Shown piece after piece: positions 1 to 8,961 of a stretch of 64,000 nucleotides of DNA. The notes beneath the pieces were generated by a model. It was given only the letters and a program-made list of their open reading frames with translations, was not told where the DNA came from and made no database searches. Positions within the stretch are counted from its first letter, which is position 1. The number at the start of each line of letters is the position of its first letter. A program made the position numbers and the translations under genes. Location of the stretch: NCBI RefSeq assembly GCF_001696615.3, contig NZ_CP032279.1, positions 3,348,001 to 3,412,000 on the forward strand, given 5' to 3'. The stretch is from Acinetobacter sp. WCHAc010034. GTDB lineage: Bacteria; Pseudomonadota; Gammaproteobacteria; Pseudomonadales; Moraxellaceae.

Positions 1-864
1 ATGCGCGGAAACGGTTTATGTGCAAAGTGCCATGCGCTTAAACAGCCCGCAACACTATAAAAGCAGAAGGTGATATTCTGCATGCGGTCAATGCCGATGG
101 CGGTGAAAAAGGGGAGCGGATCGGTATATAAAAAGCAGAAGCTGTAAATGACCTATCCTGCGCCAGTCATGGCGAACCAGAAAAAGGCCTTTTCTTTGCG
201 GTTGGCCAGCCAGGCTAAAAAATAAAAAACACCTACGACAATATTGACGATGGTGTTGAGGATAGGCAGCGTCCGCTTTTCCAGCAGCCATGTTTTATAA
301 ATTTTGTAAGTTTCAGGATAACTGCCTAAAACGGCATGCCCTAGGCCGGATTTCTGGGTAAAGCTTCCATAGGCTTGAATCCATAGCGTATTTTGGCCTT
401 GCCGCAAACTGGATGCCGGAAGGTTCCATAAGCGGGGCACGTATTGGCTGCGTGATGCAGGCGCTTTTACAGAGAGATCCTGCCACAGCAGGTCATCATT
501 TAAAAAGACTCTGCCGCTTTGGGTGATGCCTTCTATGGCGAAGGAAAGCGGCTGGTCTTGCAGATTATCCGCGCATTCATAGCTAAAGTGGATTTTATAC
601 CACGCCATGCCGTGAAAGTCCGGCCAGCGTTTTTCCAAGCTTGACCCAGCCATCGGCAGGGCGCTGCATTTCCTGCTTTAAATCGCCTTTAGCGGTTTCA
701 ATGCGCTGTATTTCCGCCTGACATGGCGGAGCGCTATTTTGAGCGGGCGCAGATGCAAATGCTGTGCTGGGGAACTGAATAAATACGGCAAAACAGGCGA
801 AGAGCAGCATGATGGCGCTGTAATGGCTCAGCTCTGATGAATATTGAGAGAATCCCCGCGCCAT
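1..864 (-). pseudogene. Broken membrane sensor protein (signal peptide, jelly-roll-like periplasmic domain, membrane segments), 3' end outside window
   Basis: Reading leftward from an ATG at 864 (GGGGA about 9 bases upstream), the product starts with a hydrophobic signal segment ending in FASA, then a periplasmic region. Near 640 the frame changes: one frame reads through DGWVKL, and the natural continuation EKRWPDFHGMAWYKIHF lies in the next frame, so a one-base indel is inferred. The second frame carries a beta-rich domain resembling the sugar-binding jelly roll of membrane sensors, then a membrane segment (LPILNTIVNIVVGVFYFLAW). At about 149-151 an in-frame TAG sits where Trp is likely (MTGAG*VIYSFCFLY), after which hydrophobic reading continues to base 1. 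Two independent lesions make this a pseudogene. The intact gene was probably a sensor kinase or diguanylate cyclase, but the output domain is not visible. Confidence 0.75.
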
Positions 865-1135
865 GACACTTGTTCCCCTATATTTATTTTTAAAACTGCA
901 TAAAGATGCTGCTGAGCCAAAAATGAATGAAGCAGCAAAATCCAATGCTGATGTGGCGGATTATAATTTTTCTGAGGAAAAATATATAGATGAATTTTAT
1001 CAGTCTGCAAATAGGAATAGCTGGATGGCGCTGCATGCGGCGCTGAAATTAAAAGAAAATTCAATCAATCCGCTTTTGATTAAGGCCGGCCAGCGGTCGC
1101 AGCCCTGCTTACTGGCCTGCATCGCTTATGGCTGA
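863..1135 (+). pseudogene. Short ORF with ankyrin-like segment, probable gene remnant
   Basis: A 90-codon reading frame starts almost back to back with the broken sensor gene. The middle (NSWMALHAALKLKENSINPL followed by LIKAG) has the spacing of an ankyrin repeat (W/T-ALH-A...LL-GA), but only one repeat is visible and the frame then ends in residues with no ankyrin character. No ribosome binding site of note precedes the ATG. It may be the 5' piece of a decayed ankyrin-repeat protein, or a chance frame. Bases 1136-1300 hold nothing else that I recognise. Confidence 0.3.
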
Positions 1136-1300
1136 AAAGGGGGGGATTTACCGGCGCATCGCTGCGGATATGTGAATATGCGGCGTTTGCCAAAGCATCG
1201 CCTTTTCCGCCAAACGGCAATCATGCGCATGGCGAATCATCATCTGGAAAAAATCAGCGCAGATTGACTTGAAAAATTCCGTGATTTAGACAATATTCAA

Positions 1301-1335
1301 AGCGTAAATGTTTTTTTATGCATTTACGCTTTTTT
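1301..1335 (+). terminator. Rho-independent terminator, perfect 10-bp stem
   Basis: AGCGTAAATG and CATTTACGCT form a perfect 10-bp stem around a T-rich loop and are followed by a run of T. It lies between the ankyrin-like scrap and the GST gene. Confidence 0.75.
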
Positions 1336-1413
1336 GCAATTTACGGGTTCGATTACTTGAAAGTTTGCCAGAAGCGATTTAAAACATTAATAGTTTAATA
1401 ACAAGGATCAGAT

Positions 1414-2025
1414 ATGAAGCTATATTATTCTCCGGGCGCATGCTCTTTAGCGTCGCATATTATTTTAAATGAAATTAATGTTGATTTTGATTTGGTTCGC
1501 GTTGACCTAAAAACACATAAAACAGAAAAAGGCGCAGATTATTACGAAATTAATCCTAAAGGCTATGTGCCGGCGCTGGAAATCAATCCAGGCTTGATCC
1601 TTACTGAAAACGTGGCGATTCTGCCGTTTCTTGCCCAGCATGATCCGAAACAGGACTTAATTCCGCCTTCAGGCTTGGGCCGCGCCAAGGTGCTGGAATG
1701 GCTGGGCTATCTGAATTCTGAACTGCATGACGCTTATTCGGTGTTCTTTGGCGGGCCGCTCAGCGCAGAGGCGAAGGAAAAAGCCTATGCGGAGATTGAC
1801 CGCTTGCTCAGCTATATTGAGAAAAGCATCGGCGAATCAGACAACGGTTATCTGGTGGATGACAACTTTGGCCCGGCGGATGCATATTTATTTGTGCTGA
1901 CCAACTGGTCGAAGGGCATTGGCCATGACTTGACGCCGTATAAGAATATCATTGCTTTGCGCCATAAAATTGCAGAACGCCAGTCGGTGCAGATTGCAAT
2001 GCGCGACGAAGGCTTAATTCCTTAA
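1414..2025 (+). CDS. gstA: Glutathione S-transferase, beta class (GstA-like)
   Basis: The 203-residue protein begins MKLYYSPGACSLASHI, which is the signature N-terminus of bacterial beta-class GSTs (E. coli GstA begins MKLFYKPGACSLASHI); the Cys at residue 10 is the usual active-site residue. The thioredoxin-like domain ends after the cis-Pro segment GYVPALEI, and LTENVAI matches the glutathione gamma-glutamyl binding stretch. The helical C-terminal domain carries NFGPADAYLFVLTNW, the N-capping/hydrophobic staple region of the fold. It would conjugate glutathione to electrophiles in the cytoplasm. It is monocistronic, with an AAGGA ribosome site before the ATG and its own terminator. Confidence 0.93.
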   Translation: MKLYYSPGACSLASHIILNEINVDFDLVRVDLKTHKTEKGADYYEINPKGYVPALEINPGLILTENVAILPFLAQHDPKQDLIPPSGLGRAKVLEWLGYLNSELHDAYSVFFGGPLSAEAKEKAYAEIDRLLSYIEKSIGESDNGYLVDDNFGPADAYLFVLTNWSKGIGHDLTPYKNIIALRHKIAERQSVQIAMRDEGLIP

Positions 2026-2049
2026 TTAAGGAAATATGCCGGACAAGAG

Positions 2050-2070
2050 AACGCCTCCGGGCGTTTTTTT
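2050..2070 (+). terminator. Terminator of gstA
   Basis: AACGCC-TCCG-GGCGTT followed by seven T, 25 bases after the gstA stop codon. Confidence 0.85.
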
Positions 2071-2185
2071 ATATTTGGGGTTGATTCGTGATTTTTAATC
2101 AATAATGTTTTGCTTGCTGATGTATTTTTTGCAATAAAAATTGCCTTTATAGTGCCTGCATAAATCAAGGCTGAAGGTTTTTTAC

Positions 2186-2767
2186 ATGAGCAATATCTTA
2201 ATTATCAATGGCGCTAAAACGTTTGCGCATTCCGGCGGCGAATTGAACGACACCTTGGCTGCATTGGCAAAGGCGGTGTTAGGTGAATTAGGCCACAGCG
2301 TTCAAATGACGCGCGCAGACAGTCTGTATGATGCTGCTGAGGAAGTTCAAAAATATCTTTGGGCGGATACGGTTATTTATCAGATGCCGGGCTGGTGGAT
2401 GGGCGCGCCGTGGACGGTGAAAAAATATATTGATGATGTCTTTACTGCCGGGCATGGCAGCCTCTATGCAAATGACGGCCGCTCGCGTTCTGACGCATCT
2501 AAAAAATACGGTTCAGGCGGGCTGATTCACGCTAAAAAATACATGCTGTCCCTGACATGGAATGCGCCAGTCGAAGCATTTTCCGCGCCTGATCAGTTTT
2601 TTCATGGCGCCGGCGTAGACGGCGTGTATCTGCCATTTCATAAAGCCAATCAATTTTTAGGCATGCAGGCGCTGCCGACATTCATGGTCAATGATGTGAT
2701 TAAGGCGCCGGAGGCTGATGCCTATCAAGCGCAATACCGCAGCCACTTGATGCAGGCATTTGCCTAA
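2186..2767 (+). CDS. mdaB: NADPH:quinone reductase MdaB family
   Basis: The 193-residue flavodoxin-like protein has the same length as E. coli MdaB. The N-terminus ILIINGAKTFAHSGGELN is the FMN/FAD phosphate-binding loop of this family, and MPGWWMGAPWTVKKYIDDVF is the characteristic MdaB segment near residues 67-86. The family reduces quinones by two electrons, limiting semiquinone and oxidative stress. The next gene is a YgiN-like monooxygenase, the same pairing as mdaB-ygiN in E. coli, where the partner is proposed to re-oxidise the quinol. The downstream start lies 13 bases after this stop, so co-transcription is likely. Confidence 0.93.
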   Translation: MSNILIINGAKTFAHSGGELNDTLAALAKAVLGELGHSVQMTRADSLYDAAEEVQKYLWADTVIYQMPGWWMGAPWTVKKYIDDVFTAGHGSLYANDGRSRSDASKKYGSGGLIHAKKYMLSLTWNAPVEAFSAPDQFFHGAGVDGVYLPFHKANQFLGMQALPTFMVNDVIKAPEADAYQAQYRSHLMQAFA

Positions 2768-2780
2768 TAGGGAGATGGCC

Positions 2781-3089
2781 ATGCTGACGGTTATTGCGGA
2801 AATTCTGTGCTATTCAGAAGATGACTTTAAAACGGTTTTAGCGTCTTTTAAAACCATTAGGCCGCTGGTGCTGCAGGAACAAGGCTGCCATGGCTATGAT
2901 GTGCATATAGATGCCGCTGCAGAAAGCGCAATGCAAACCAAAGTGCCTTATTCCATTGTGATGTATGAAAAATGGGAAACTGCGCAGGATTTGGAAAGGC
3001 ATATGCAAAGCGCCCATATGCAGGCGCATCAGCAGGCAGCGCTGGGTGCGGTGTCTAAAGTGTCAGTGCGCATTCTGGAAAAGGTTTAA
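2781..3089 (+). CDS. Antibiotic biosynthesis monooxygenase (ABM) domain protein, YgiN-like
   Basis: The protein of about 102 residues has one ABM fold: an N-terminal strand LTVIAEILCY, a long helix, then YSIVMYEKWETAQDLERHMQ and HMQAHQQ, the typical W-x(n)-H pattern. The frame stays open upstream to a TTG at 2760 inside mdaB, but AGGGAG (2769-2774) is correctly spaced for the ATG at 2781 (ATG 2775 overlaps it), so 2781 is preferred. By position after mdaB it is the YgiN counterpart, a quinol monooxygenase in a quinone redox cycle. Substrate is not shown by the sequence. Confidence 0.85.
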   Translation: MLTVIAEILCYSEDDFKTVLASFKTIRPLVLQEQGCHGYDVHIDAAAESAMQTKVPYSIVMYEKWETAQDLERHMQSAHMQAHQQAALGAVSKVSVRILEKV

Positions 3090-3125
3090 GGCGCTTGCAG
3101 TATTAGGAAAACAGCCTTTCTGCAG

Positions 3126-3315
3126 TAATGCTGATCAGTTAAGCGTAATTTCATTATTACTGATTGATAAATCTCCCCTAACCCCTCTTTGAAAAAGAGG
3201 GGAACACTCTTGAATTCAATATGGTATTGAATTTCAAAACGCTCCCTCCTTTGAAAAAGGTGAGCAGCACTGCTGCGCAAGGGGAGGATTAAAAATCCTT
3301 AACTGACTGGCATTA
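3126..3315. mobile_element. MITE-like element 1, 18-bp imperfect terminal inverted repeats
   Basis: The left end reads TAATGCTGATCAGTTAAG (3126-3143). The right end (3298-3315) is the inverted TAATGCCAGTCAGTTAAG, 15 of 18 bases matching. The 190-bp interior has no ORF but several internal hairpins: CCCCTCTTTG-AAAAAGAGGGG, ATTCAAT-ATGGT-ATTGAAT, and an outer AATC(T)CCCC / GGGGAGGATT pair. The same 18-base right end recurs exactly as the left end of the element at 56692, so this is a repeat family rather than a chance palindrome. No transposase or clear target duplication was seen. Confidence 0.65.
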
Positions 3316-3332
3316 CCTTTCCGCAGGCTGTT

Positions 3333-4046
3333 TTATTTAAACTCATAATGCTCATTGAATTTGACCTGTTCCAGGTTGAGTGAATATTTATTTTTCAGCT
3401 TTGTCCATTCAGTTTTGACGGGCTGCCGGCTTTCTGCAAATTCATTTTTGCCTGAAGTGCTTTTCACTTTTCCGGTTAAGAAATTAATGCTCCGCTCTGT
3501 AATATCGCCGGAAGCGCGGTGGAAATCATTGCTGTCATATCCAATCAGCTTAAAAGACTGATCTTGATATCTGAATGTGTAGAGATGATTGGTCACATAC
3601 CAGGAGCCGCAGCTGAGCCAGTAATGCAGGCCAATTTTAAGCAGGCCATTTTTGATGGCTAAAGCTTCGCCTTCAGCTAAAGGATCAGCAAGGCAGGGCG
3701 ATTCGGCATCGCCTTCGGACGGCAGGAAGTCGTTGCTGGCTGCCAGCTGATAGGCTTGCGGCTTTTTAAACAAAACCAGCAGCTTCCGTGGGTTTAAATT
3801 CAGTTCGGGGCTGCCCAGGCTGTCATTCTTGACGATATTTTCAGGGCTGGTATTTTCAATAATGAGCGCAAGATCGGCCTGGCCATCGCCATTTAAATCG
3901 CCTTGAACTTTTTCCAGAAGTTTCCAGTTGTGGGGAATGAATGCCTGATATCCGGCCTTGGTTTCAGCCTTTGCCCACGCTGCATTGATCAGCGTATTGG
4001 CTAAAAGGCAGGTTGTCAGCAGACAGCCGATTTTCTGTTTTAGCAT
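3333..4046 (-). CDS. Secreted protein of unknown function with one FG-GAP/EF-hand-like motif
   Basis: The 237-residue product begins with a cleavable signal peptide (MLKQKIGCLLTTCLLANTL...AWA). Near residue 50 it carries GDLNGDGQADLALII, the calcium-loop pattern DxNxDGxxD seen in FG-GAP/VCBS-type secreted proteins. Two Cys (in SPCLADP and LSCGSWY) could form a disulfide in the periplasm. It reads as a monocistronic gene. I do not recognise a specific family, and the function is unknown. Confidence 0.75.
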   Translation of the reverse strand: MLKQKIGCLLTTCLLANTLINAAWAKAETKAGYQAFIPHNWKLLEKVQGDLNGDGQADLALIIENTSPENIVKNDSLGSPELNLNPRKLLVLFKKPQAYQLAASNDFLPSEGDAESPCLADPLAEGEALAIKNGLLKIGLHYWLSCGSWYVTNHLYTFRYQDQSFKLIGYDSNDFHRASGDITERSINFLTGKVKSTSGKNEFAESRQPVKTEWTKLKNKYSLNLEQVKFNEHYEFK

Positions 4047-4197
4047 GAATTTAATCCTGATCCGTTATTTATATTTTTGCAAAAATCAAAGAAGAACTTA
4101 AATTGCGTATCCGATATTATTTTACTTAACTTTTAAAATTCAATCAGTTTAACGCTTTTTTTCGTTGAATCAGCGCGGTTCAGCGGTATTCAGCGCT

Positions 4198-4224
4198 ATA
4201 AAAAAGGATTCCGAAGAATCCTTT
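4198..4224 (-). terminator. Terminator of thiS-thiG operon
   Basis: On the minus strand GGATTC-TTCG-GAATCC is followed by TTTTT, about 30 bases after the thiG stop. Confidence 0.8.
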
Positions 4225-4251
4225 AGCTAAAGCGTAGAAGCATGATCAGGC

Positions 4252-5034
4252 TTATTTAAAGAAATAGCCGGTTTCCGGCGAGCTGGCATTCGCCATGCGC
4301 TTGCGCGGCATGCGCCCGGCCAGGAAGGCTTCACGGCCCGCTTCAACTGCCTTCTTCATGGCGGATGCCATCAGTACAGGGTTTTGCGCGGCGGCAATGG
4401 CGGTATTCATCAGCACGCCGTCACAGCCCAGCTCCATGGCAATGGCGGCATCGCTTGCTGTGCCTACGCCGGCATCTACCAGTACCGGAACTTTGGCATT
4501 TTCTTTAATAATAGAAAGGGTATGCGGGTTCAAAATGCCCAAGCCTGAGCCAATTAAGCTGCCCAAAGGCATAATCGCCACGCAGCCCATGCTTTCCAGT
4601 TCCTGCGCCACAATCGGGTCATCCGAAGTGTAGACCATGATTTCAAAACCGTCATCAATCAGCGTGCGGGCGGCTTTTAATGTTGCTGTGACATTTGGGT
4701 ACAGCGTTTTTTCATCGCCCAAAACTTCCAGTTTCACCAAATTGTGGCCGTCTAAAAGTTCACGCGCCAGCATGCAGGTGCGCACAGCGCTGTCGGCGTC
4801 AAAGCAGCCGGCGGTATTCGGCAGGATGGTGTATTTTTCCGGCGGCACCACAGAAAGCAGATTCGGCTGATCCGGGTGCTGGCCAATATTCACACGGCGG
4901 ATGGCGACAGTGACAATCTCTGCGCCGCTGGCTTGAATGGCCAGATCGGTTTCGTGCAGATCCTTGTATTTGCCCGTGCCCACCAGCAAGCGTGAATTGA
5001 ATGTGCGTGAACCAATTTTAAATGTATCTTCCAT
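4252..5034 (-). CDS. thiG: Thiazole synthase ThiG
   Basis: The 260-residue TIM-barrel protein makes the thiazole phosphate moiety of thiamine from deoxyxylulose phosphate, dehydroglycine and ThiS thiocarboxylate. It begins [19 protein letters not shown], the standard ThiG start. [22 protein letters not shown] and [15 protein letters not shown] include the Schiff-base Lys region, and [20 protein letters not shown] is the phosphate-binding end of the barrel. It lies 11 bases downstream of thiS, its sulfur-carrier partner, in the same orientation. No TPP riboswitch is visible upstream of this pair. Confidence 0.96.
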   Translation of the reverse strand: MEDTFKIGSRTFNSRLLVGTGKYKDLHETDLAIQASGAEIVTVAIRRVNIGQHPDQPNLLSVVPPEKYTILPNTAGCFDADSAVRTCMLARELLDGHNLVKLEVLGDEKTLYPNVTATLKAARTLIDDGFEIMVYTSDDPIVAQELESMGCVAIMPLGSLIGSGLGILNPHTLSIIKENAKVPVLVDAGVGTASDAAIAMELGCDGVLMNTAIAAAQNPVLMASAMKKAVEAGREAFLAGRMPRKRMANASSPETGYFFK

Positions 5035-5045
5035 GGGAGCTCCAG

Positions 5046-5243
5046 TTAACCGCCGCCAACGGCATGTATGATTTCAATGCGGTCTGCATCGCAAATAGCT
5101 GTCTGTTCCAGCTTGCTTTTGGGAATGATCATTTCATTCTTTTCAACGGCAAAGCGCTTGCCTTCCAGCGCCAATTCCTGAATCAGTTCCAGTAAATTGC
5201 GGCATGAAGTCTGCTGCGGTTCGCCATTCAGGTAAATCTGCAT
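5046..5243 (-). CDS. thiS: Sulfur carrier protein ThiS
   Basis: The 65-residue ubiquitin-like protein begins [14 protein letters not shown] and ends in Gly-Gly(-Gly), the C-terminus adenylated and thiocarboxylated during thiazole synthesis. The frame continues 16 codons upstream, but homologous ThiS proteins start at this Met. Spacing of 11 bases to thiG supports a thiS-thiG unit. Together with thiE at 43921 this covers two steps of thiamine synthesis in the window. Confidence 0.92.
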   Translation of the reverse strand: MQIYLNGEPQQTSCRNLLELIQELALEGKRFAVEKNEMIIPKSKLEQTAICDADRIEIIHAVGGG

Positions 5244-5263
5244 TTCAGAAAATTCCGGGTGTA

Positions 5264-5629
5264 TTATTTTGCGTATTTCATTGCGCTCCAAGCCAGCGCC
5301 AGCCAGCCTGCAATCATCAGCGCGCCGCCAATCGGGGTGATGGCGCCTAAGCCGCGCGGCAGGCCCAAAGCCATAATATATAAGGAGCCGCAGAAGAAGA
5401 AAATGCCGACTTGAATCAGCAGGAAACTGGCTTTAATGGGAAGCTGGGGAATCACTTTGCTGAGAACGGCAAGCGCCAGCAGCCCTAAAGCATGGTAGAA
5501 GAAGTAATCTGTAGCCGTTTGCCACCAGCCCAGCTGCGCTTCCGTGGCGCGGGCTTTCAAGCCATGCGCGCCAAAAGCGCCCAGCATGACCGCAAGGGCT
5601 AAATTCAGGGCTGAAATTGCGATCCACAT
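5264..5629 (-). CDS. DUF423 family small membrane protein (YgdD-like)
   Basis: Four hydrophobic segments fill the 121-residue product, and FNLALA-type start plus LGAFGAHGLK is the DUF423 signature; GLGAITPIGGALMIAGWLALAW closes the domain. The longer frame begins at 5671, but family members start at MWIAISALNLALAV, with a weak AAGG upstream, so 5629 is chosen. It is an inner-membrane protein of unknown function lying 20 bases before thiS on the same strand, possibly co-transcribed. Confidence 0.82.
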   Translation of the reverse strand: MWIAISALNLALAVMLGAFGAHGLKARATEAQLGWWQTATDYFFYHALGLLALAVLSKVIPQLPIKASFLLIQVGIFFFCGSLYIMALGLPRGLGAITPIGGALMIAGWLALAWSAMKYAK

Positions 5630-5725
5630 GGGCAAGCTAACCTTGGCGAAATTTGCGCTCAACCATAGCATATTTTGAGCAGCAGATTAAAGATCACATC
5701 CCGCCATGTGCATAAATTTGCCCCT

Positions 5726-5757
5726 AAAAAAAGCCGCTTAATCAGCGGCTGTTTTTA
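5726..5757 (-). terminator. Bidirectional terminator after rpoH
   Basis: AGCCGCT and AGCGGCT flank a 5-base loop, with an A run on one side and a T run on the other. On the minus strand it follows the rpoH stop at 5798 and separates rpoH from DUF423. Confidence 0.8.
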
Positions 5758-5797
5758 AAGGGCGGATCATGAAGCGCTTCCTGCGCAGGCTAGGCTG

Positions 5798-6667
5798 CTA
5801 ATTGGAAGACATCGCCACTTTAATTTTTTCCATGGCGTTTTTTTCCAGCTGGCGGATGCGCTCAGCGGAAACATTGTACTCGGCTGCCAGCTCATGCAGG
5901 GTGGATTTTTCATCATCCAGCCAGCGGCGCTGCAGGATGTTGCGCGAGCGGTCATCCAGCTGCTCCATCGCATCATGCAGGGCAGACGTGCTTTGCTCCT
6001 CATAGTCTTCATTTTCAATCAGACGGGCAGGGTCATAGCGGTTGTCTTCCAGATAAAGCGCCGGCGCAACATGCGTTGAGCCTTCATCGTCATCATCGCC
6101 CTGCGCTTCAAAGGCGGCGTCGTAGGCGGTGAGGCGGCCTTCCATTTCCAGCACTTGCTCTGCGGTCACGTTTAAATCGTCAGCAATGGACTGCGCTTCC
6201 GCCAGCGTTAATTTTTTTGATGATTTTTTCAGGCTGCGCAGGTTGAAGAATAATTTGCGCTGCGCTTTGGTGGTCGCAATTTTGACAATGCGCCAATTGC
6301 GGATCACATATTCATGAATTTCAGCTTTAATCCAGTGCACGGCAAAAGACACCAGGCGCACGCCCATATTCGGGTCAAAGCGCTTGACGGCTTTCATTAA
6401 GCCCAAGTTGCCTTCCTGAATCAGGTCGCCCTGAGGCAGGCCATAGCCCGCATAGCTGCGCGCAATATGAACCACAAAGCGCAAATGCGACATGACCAGC
6501 ATTTTGGCCGCGTCTAAATCCTGATCGTAATAATAGCGTTCCGCCAGCTCTTTTTCTTGGTCGGCTGTCAGAATAGGAATCTGGTTGACAGTACTGATAT
6601 AAGCACCAAGATTAACCCCGGGTGCCGATAATGACAGGGGCATCAATTGATTGCTGCTGTCACTCAT
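5798..6667 (-). CDS. rpoH: RNA polymerase sigma-32 factor RpoH
   Basis: The 289-residue protein is a group 3 sigma factor directing heat-shock transcription. Region 2 is clear: [19 protein letters not shown] then [23 protein letters not shown]. The RpoH box QRKLFFNLR follows at about residues 136-144 and separates it from other sigma factors. Region 4.2 is [27 protein letters not shown]. The acidic insert QGDDDDEG is typical of Moraxellaceae length. The start has AAGGAGAAC immediately upstream. It is monocistronic, with a strong terminator. Confidence 0.96.
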   Translation of the reverse strand: MSDSSNQLMPLSLSAPGVNLGAYISTVNQIPILTADQEKELAERYYYDQDLDAAKMLVMSHLRFVVHIARSYAGYGLPQGDLIQEGNLGLMKAVKRFDPNMGVRLVSFAVHWIKAEIHEYVIRNWRIVKIATTKAQRKLFFNLRSLKKSSKKLTLAEAQSIADDLNVTAEQVLEMEGRLTAYDAAFEAQGDDDDEGSTHVAPALYLEDNRYDPARLIENEDYEEQSTSALHDAMEQLDDRSRNILQRRWLDDEKSTLHELAAEYNVSAERIRQLEKNAMEKIKVAMSSN

Positions 6668-6808
6668 GTGTTCTCCTTAAGAGTAAAAGGGTTTAGCCCA
6701 ATAATTAAGTTTTATCTTAATCCAATATTTACCTGAATTATGGAAAATTGGGTAGCGAAATGTAAACTTTAATAAAGTTTTGAGGGCTTTAAGTTTAATT
6801 GAAAATAT

Positions 6809-7045
6809 TTAAGATTCAATTAAGTAGTGATATTCATTATCCGCTATTTTATCCAGCCGGCAGGCTAAGGCATGCACCTGGCAATAGCGCAAAACATCCT
6901 GCTGGCTGTGCGGGTCCGATGACTTTAATAAAAAGCTCTGGCCGGCATGCTGTTTTAAGGCTTTTTTGAGCATTAAGAGCGGCATAGGGCACGGTTTTCC
7001 CATTGCATCAACAACAATGGCGGCTGCGGCTGAATTTTCACTCAT
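6809..7045 (-). CDS. tusA: TusA-family sulfurtransferase
   Basis: This 78-residue protein has the family core VDAMGKPCPMPLLMLKKALK, with the catalytic Cys in the CPxP motif that accepts persulfide from IscS-type desulfurases. The frame begins four codons earlier (7057), but the ATG at 7045 (MSENSAAAA) is the likely start. The TusA role is relay of sulfur to tRNA 2-thiouridine or other acceptors in the cytoplasm. No Tus partners are adjacent, so assignment between TusA and a generic TusA-like protein is not settled. Confidence 0.82.
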   Translation of the reverse strand: MSENSAAAAIVVDAMGKPCPMPLLMLKKALKQHAGQSFLLKSSDPHSQQDVLRYCQVHALACRLDKIADNEYHYLIES

Positions 7046-7057
7046 GTTAAAATCCAA

Positions 7058-7430
7058 TCACGGTTTTTAAAAAAGAACAGAAATATTAGCAAATTGGCCG
7101 GCAAAGCCCAAACAATTTGCAATTTATTTATAATCAGCAGTTAAGGAAAACAAACGCAAAGCTTGTGAAAAAATATTGTGAGATAAAATGAAGAATGATG
7201 AAAAAAATCTATTAATTGTCATGAACCCATGTTAAGCTCGATGCGTATTTGGGATTTCAGATAAACAAAAGTTGTTTTTCGCCCAAATGCAAATGGATGT
7301 AACCGGGATTTTGTTAATAGTTTTACAGAATGATTACAAGCTTAGAAATAAAAACATTTTTAAACTTTGTTTGCTCTGCTGTTTGCAACACCGGGTTGTC
7401 CTTTTTATGCAATACAATGAGGATTAACTT
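7058..7430. other. 373-base intergenic region holding the long leader of the cold-shock gene
   Basis: No gene is visible. TTGTGA (7163-7168) and TAAAAT (7184-7189) are a possible promoter with a short 15-base spacer; if used, the cold-shock mRNA would carry a leader of about 235 bases, which is typical of cspA-type thermosensing leaders. The promoter of tusA must lie at the left edge. GAGGA precedes the cold-shock ATG. Confidence 0.4.
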
Positions 7431-7643
7431 ATGACAGCACGTGAACAAGGCGTTGTTAAATGGTTCAACGACACTAAAGGTTTCGGCTTTATTCAACGTA
7501 ACGGCGGCGACGATGTATTCGTTCACTTCCGCGCTATCCAAGGTGACGGCCACCGTTCACTTCGTGACGGCCAACGCGTTGAATTCAGCGTAGTAAAAGG
7601 TCAAAAAGGCTTCCAAGCTGAAGAAGTTCAGCCTTTAGACTAA
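7431..7643 (+). CDS. Cold-shock protein, CspA family
   Basis: The 70-residue protein is a single OB-fold cold-shock domain with both RNA-binding motifs: KGFGFIQ (RNP1) and DVFVHFRAI (RNP2). [10 protein letters not shown] is the canonical start of the fold. It binds single-stranded RNA and acts as an RNA chaperone. An ATG preceded by GAGGA is unambiguous. The RNA helicase gene follows after a terminator, so the two likely act in the same RNA-remodelling physiology without sharing a transcript. Confidence 0.95.
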   Translation: MTAREQGVVKWFNDTKGFGFIQRNGGDDVFVHFRAIQGDGHRSLRDGQRVEFSVVKGQKGFQAEEVQPLD

Positions 7644-7661
7644 TCGTCTAAGCAGTCTGAA

Positions 7662-7693
7662 AAACGCTCCAATGTAAATTGGGGCGTTTTTTG
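7662..7693 (+). terminator. Terminator of the cold-shock gene
   Basis: AACGCTCCAAT and ATTGGGGCGTT form a long stem followed by six T, about 20 bases after the stop codon. Confidence 0.88.
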
Positions 7694-7742
7694 TTTATAA
7701 TGGTTGAAGTTTTCTTGATTACTAACGTTCGAGCGCATTTAT

Positions 7743-8894
7743 ATGTCATCTGGTTTTGAAACCTTAAATTTACATCCGCAATTGAAACAGGCAATTGATG
7801 CTTTAGGTTTCAAAGAAATGACGCCAATTCAGCAGAAAGTCCTGAAATATACTTTGGCTGGACATGACGCTATTGGCCGTGCACAGACCGGTACGGGTAA
7901 AACGGCTGCATTTCTGGTCAGCGTGATCAATGATCTGCTGAATAATCCGGTTCAAGAGCAGCGCTACCGCGGCGAGCCGCGCGCCTTAATTCTGGCGCCT
8001 ACACGCGAACTGGCTTTGCAGATTGAAAGTGATGCAAAAGAATTGACCAAATTCAGCAATCTGCATGTGGTGACGCTGCTGGGCGGCGTCGATTTTGACA
8101 AGCAGAGAGCGCAGCTCAATAAGAATTTTGTCGACATTATTGTGGCGACGCCTGGCCGTTTAATCGACTTGGTTGAGCAAAAGGAAGTCTGGCTGGATCA
8201 AATTGAATTTTTAGTGATTGATGAGGCTGACCGCCTGCTGGATATGGGCTTCATTCCTTCAGTGAAGCGGATTGTGCGTTATTCTCCGCGCAAGGAGCAG
8301 CGCCAGACGCTGATGTTCTCTGCAACATTCAGTTACGATGTTTTGAACTTGGCGCAGCAGTGGCTGTTCGAGCCGGTGACTGTGGAAATTGAGCCGGAAA
8401 AGAAAACCAATGCGGACGTGGAACAGCGCGTGTACATGGTTGCGAAATCAGATAAGTACAAGCTGCTGCAGGAAATTCTGCGCGATGAGCCGATTGAAAA
8501 AGTCATGATCTTTGCCAACCGTCGCGATCAGGTGCGCCGCCTGTATGATCATTTGAAGAAAGACGGCTATCAGGCCGTAATGCTGTCCGGTGAAATTGCG
8601 CAGGACAAGCGCCTGAAGATGCTGGATCAGTTCAAAAACGGCAAGCACAACATTATGATTGCGACTGATGTGGCCGGCCGCGGCATTCATGTCGACGGCG
8701 TTTCGCATGTGGTGAACTTTACCCTGCCGGAACAGTCTGATGACTATGTGCATCGCATTGGCCGGACTGGCCGTGCCGGCGCACGCGGCGTCAGCATCAG
8801 CTTCCTGTCAGAAGACGATGCGTTCTACCTGCCGGAAATTGAAAAAGCCATTGGCCAGAAATTGCCTTTAACCCGCTTGGAAGGCTATTGCTGA
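7743..8894 (+). CDS. DEAD-box RNA helicase (RhlB/RhlE-type)
   Basis: All core helicase motifs are present in the 383-residue product: Q motif [10 protein letters not shown], Walker A AQTGTGKT (about 46-53), PTREL, TPGR, DEAD as VIDEADR, SAT, and the C-terminal [15 protein letters not shown] and [10 protein letters not shown]. There is essentially no C-terminal extension, which suits RhlB-like degradosome helicases rather than DeaD or SrmB. It unwinds short RNA duplexes using ATP in the cytoplasm. The exact orthology (rhlB against rhlE) cannot be fixed from the sequence alone. Confidence 0.92.
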   Translation: MSSGFETLNLHPQLKQAIDALGFKEMTPIQQKVLKYTLAGHDAIGRAQTGTGKTAAFLVSVINDLLNNPVQEQRYRGEPRALILAPTRELALQIESDAKELTKFSNLHVVTLLGGVDFDKQRAQLNKNFVDIIVATPGRLIDLVEQKEVWLDQIEFLVIDEADRLLDMGFIPSVKRIVRYSPRKEQRQTLMFSATFSYDVLNLAQQWLFEPVTVEIEPEKKTNADVEQRVYMVAKSDKYKLLQEILRDEPIEKVMIFANRRDQVRRLYDHLKKDGYQAVMLSGEIAQDKRLKMLDQFKNGKHNIMIATDVAGRGIHVDGVSHVVNFTLPEQSDDYVHRIGRTGRAGARGVSISFLSEDDAFYLPEIEKAIGQKLPLTRLEGYC

Positions 8895-8907
8895 TTTCAT
8901 TCTGCAA

Positions 8908-8940
8908 TAAAAAAACCGCTCAAATGAGCGGTTTTTTTGG
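8908..8940 (+). terminator. Bidirectional terminator between helicase and lipoprotein genes
   Basis: ACCGCTC-AAAT-GAGCGGT is flanked by an A run on the left and a T run on the right and sits between convergent genes. Confidence 0.85.
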
Positions 8941-8961
8941 CTTCTTTTTCAGGCTGAATGC

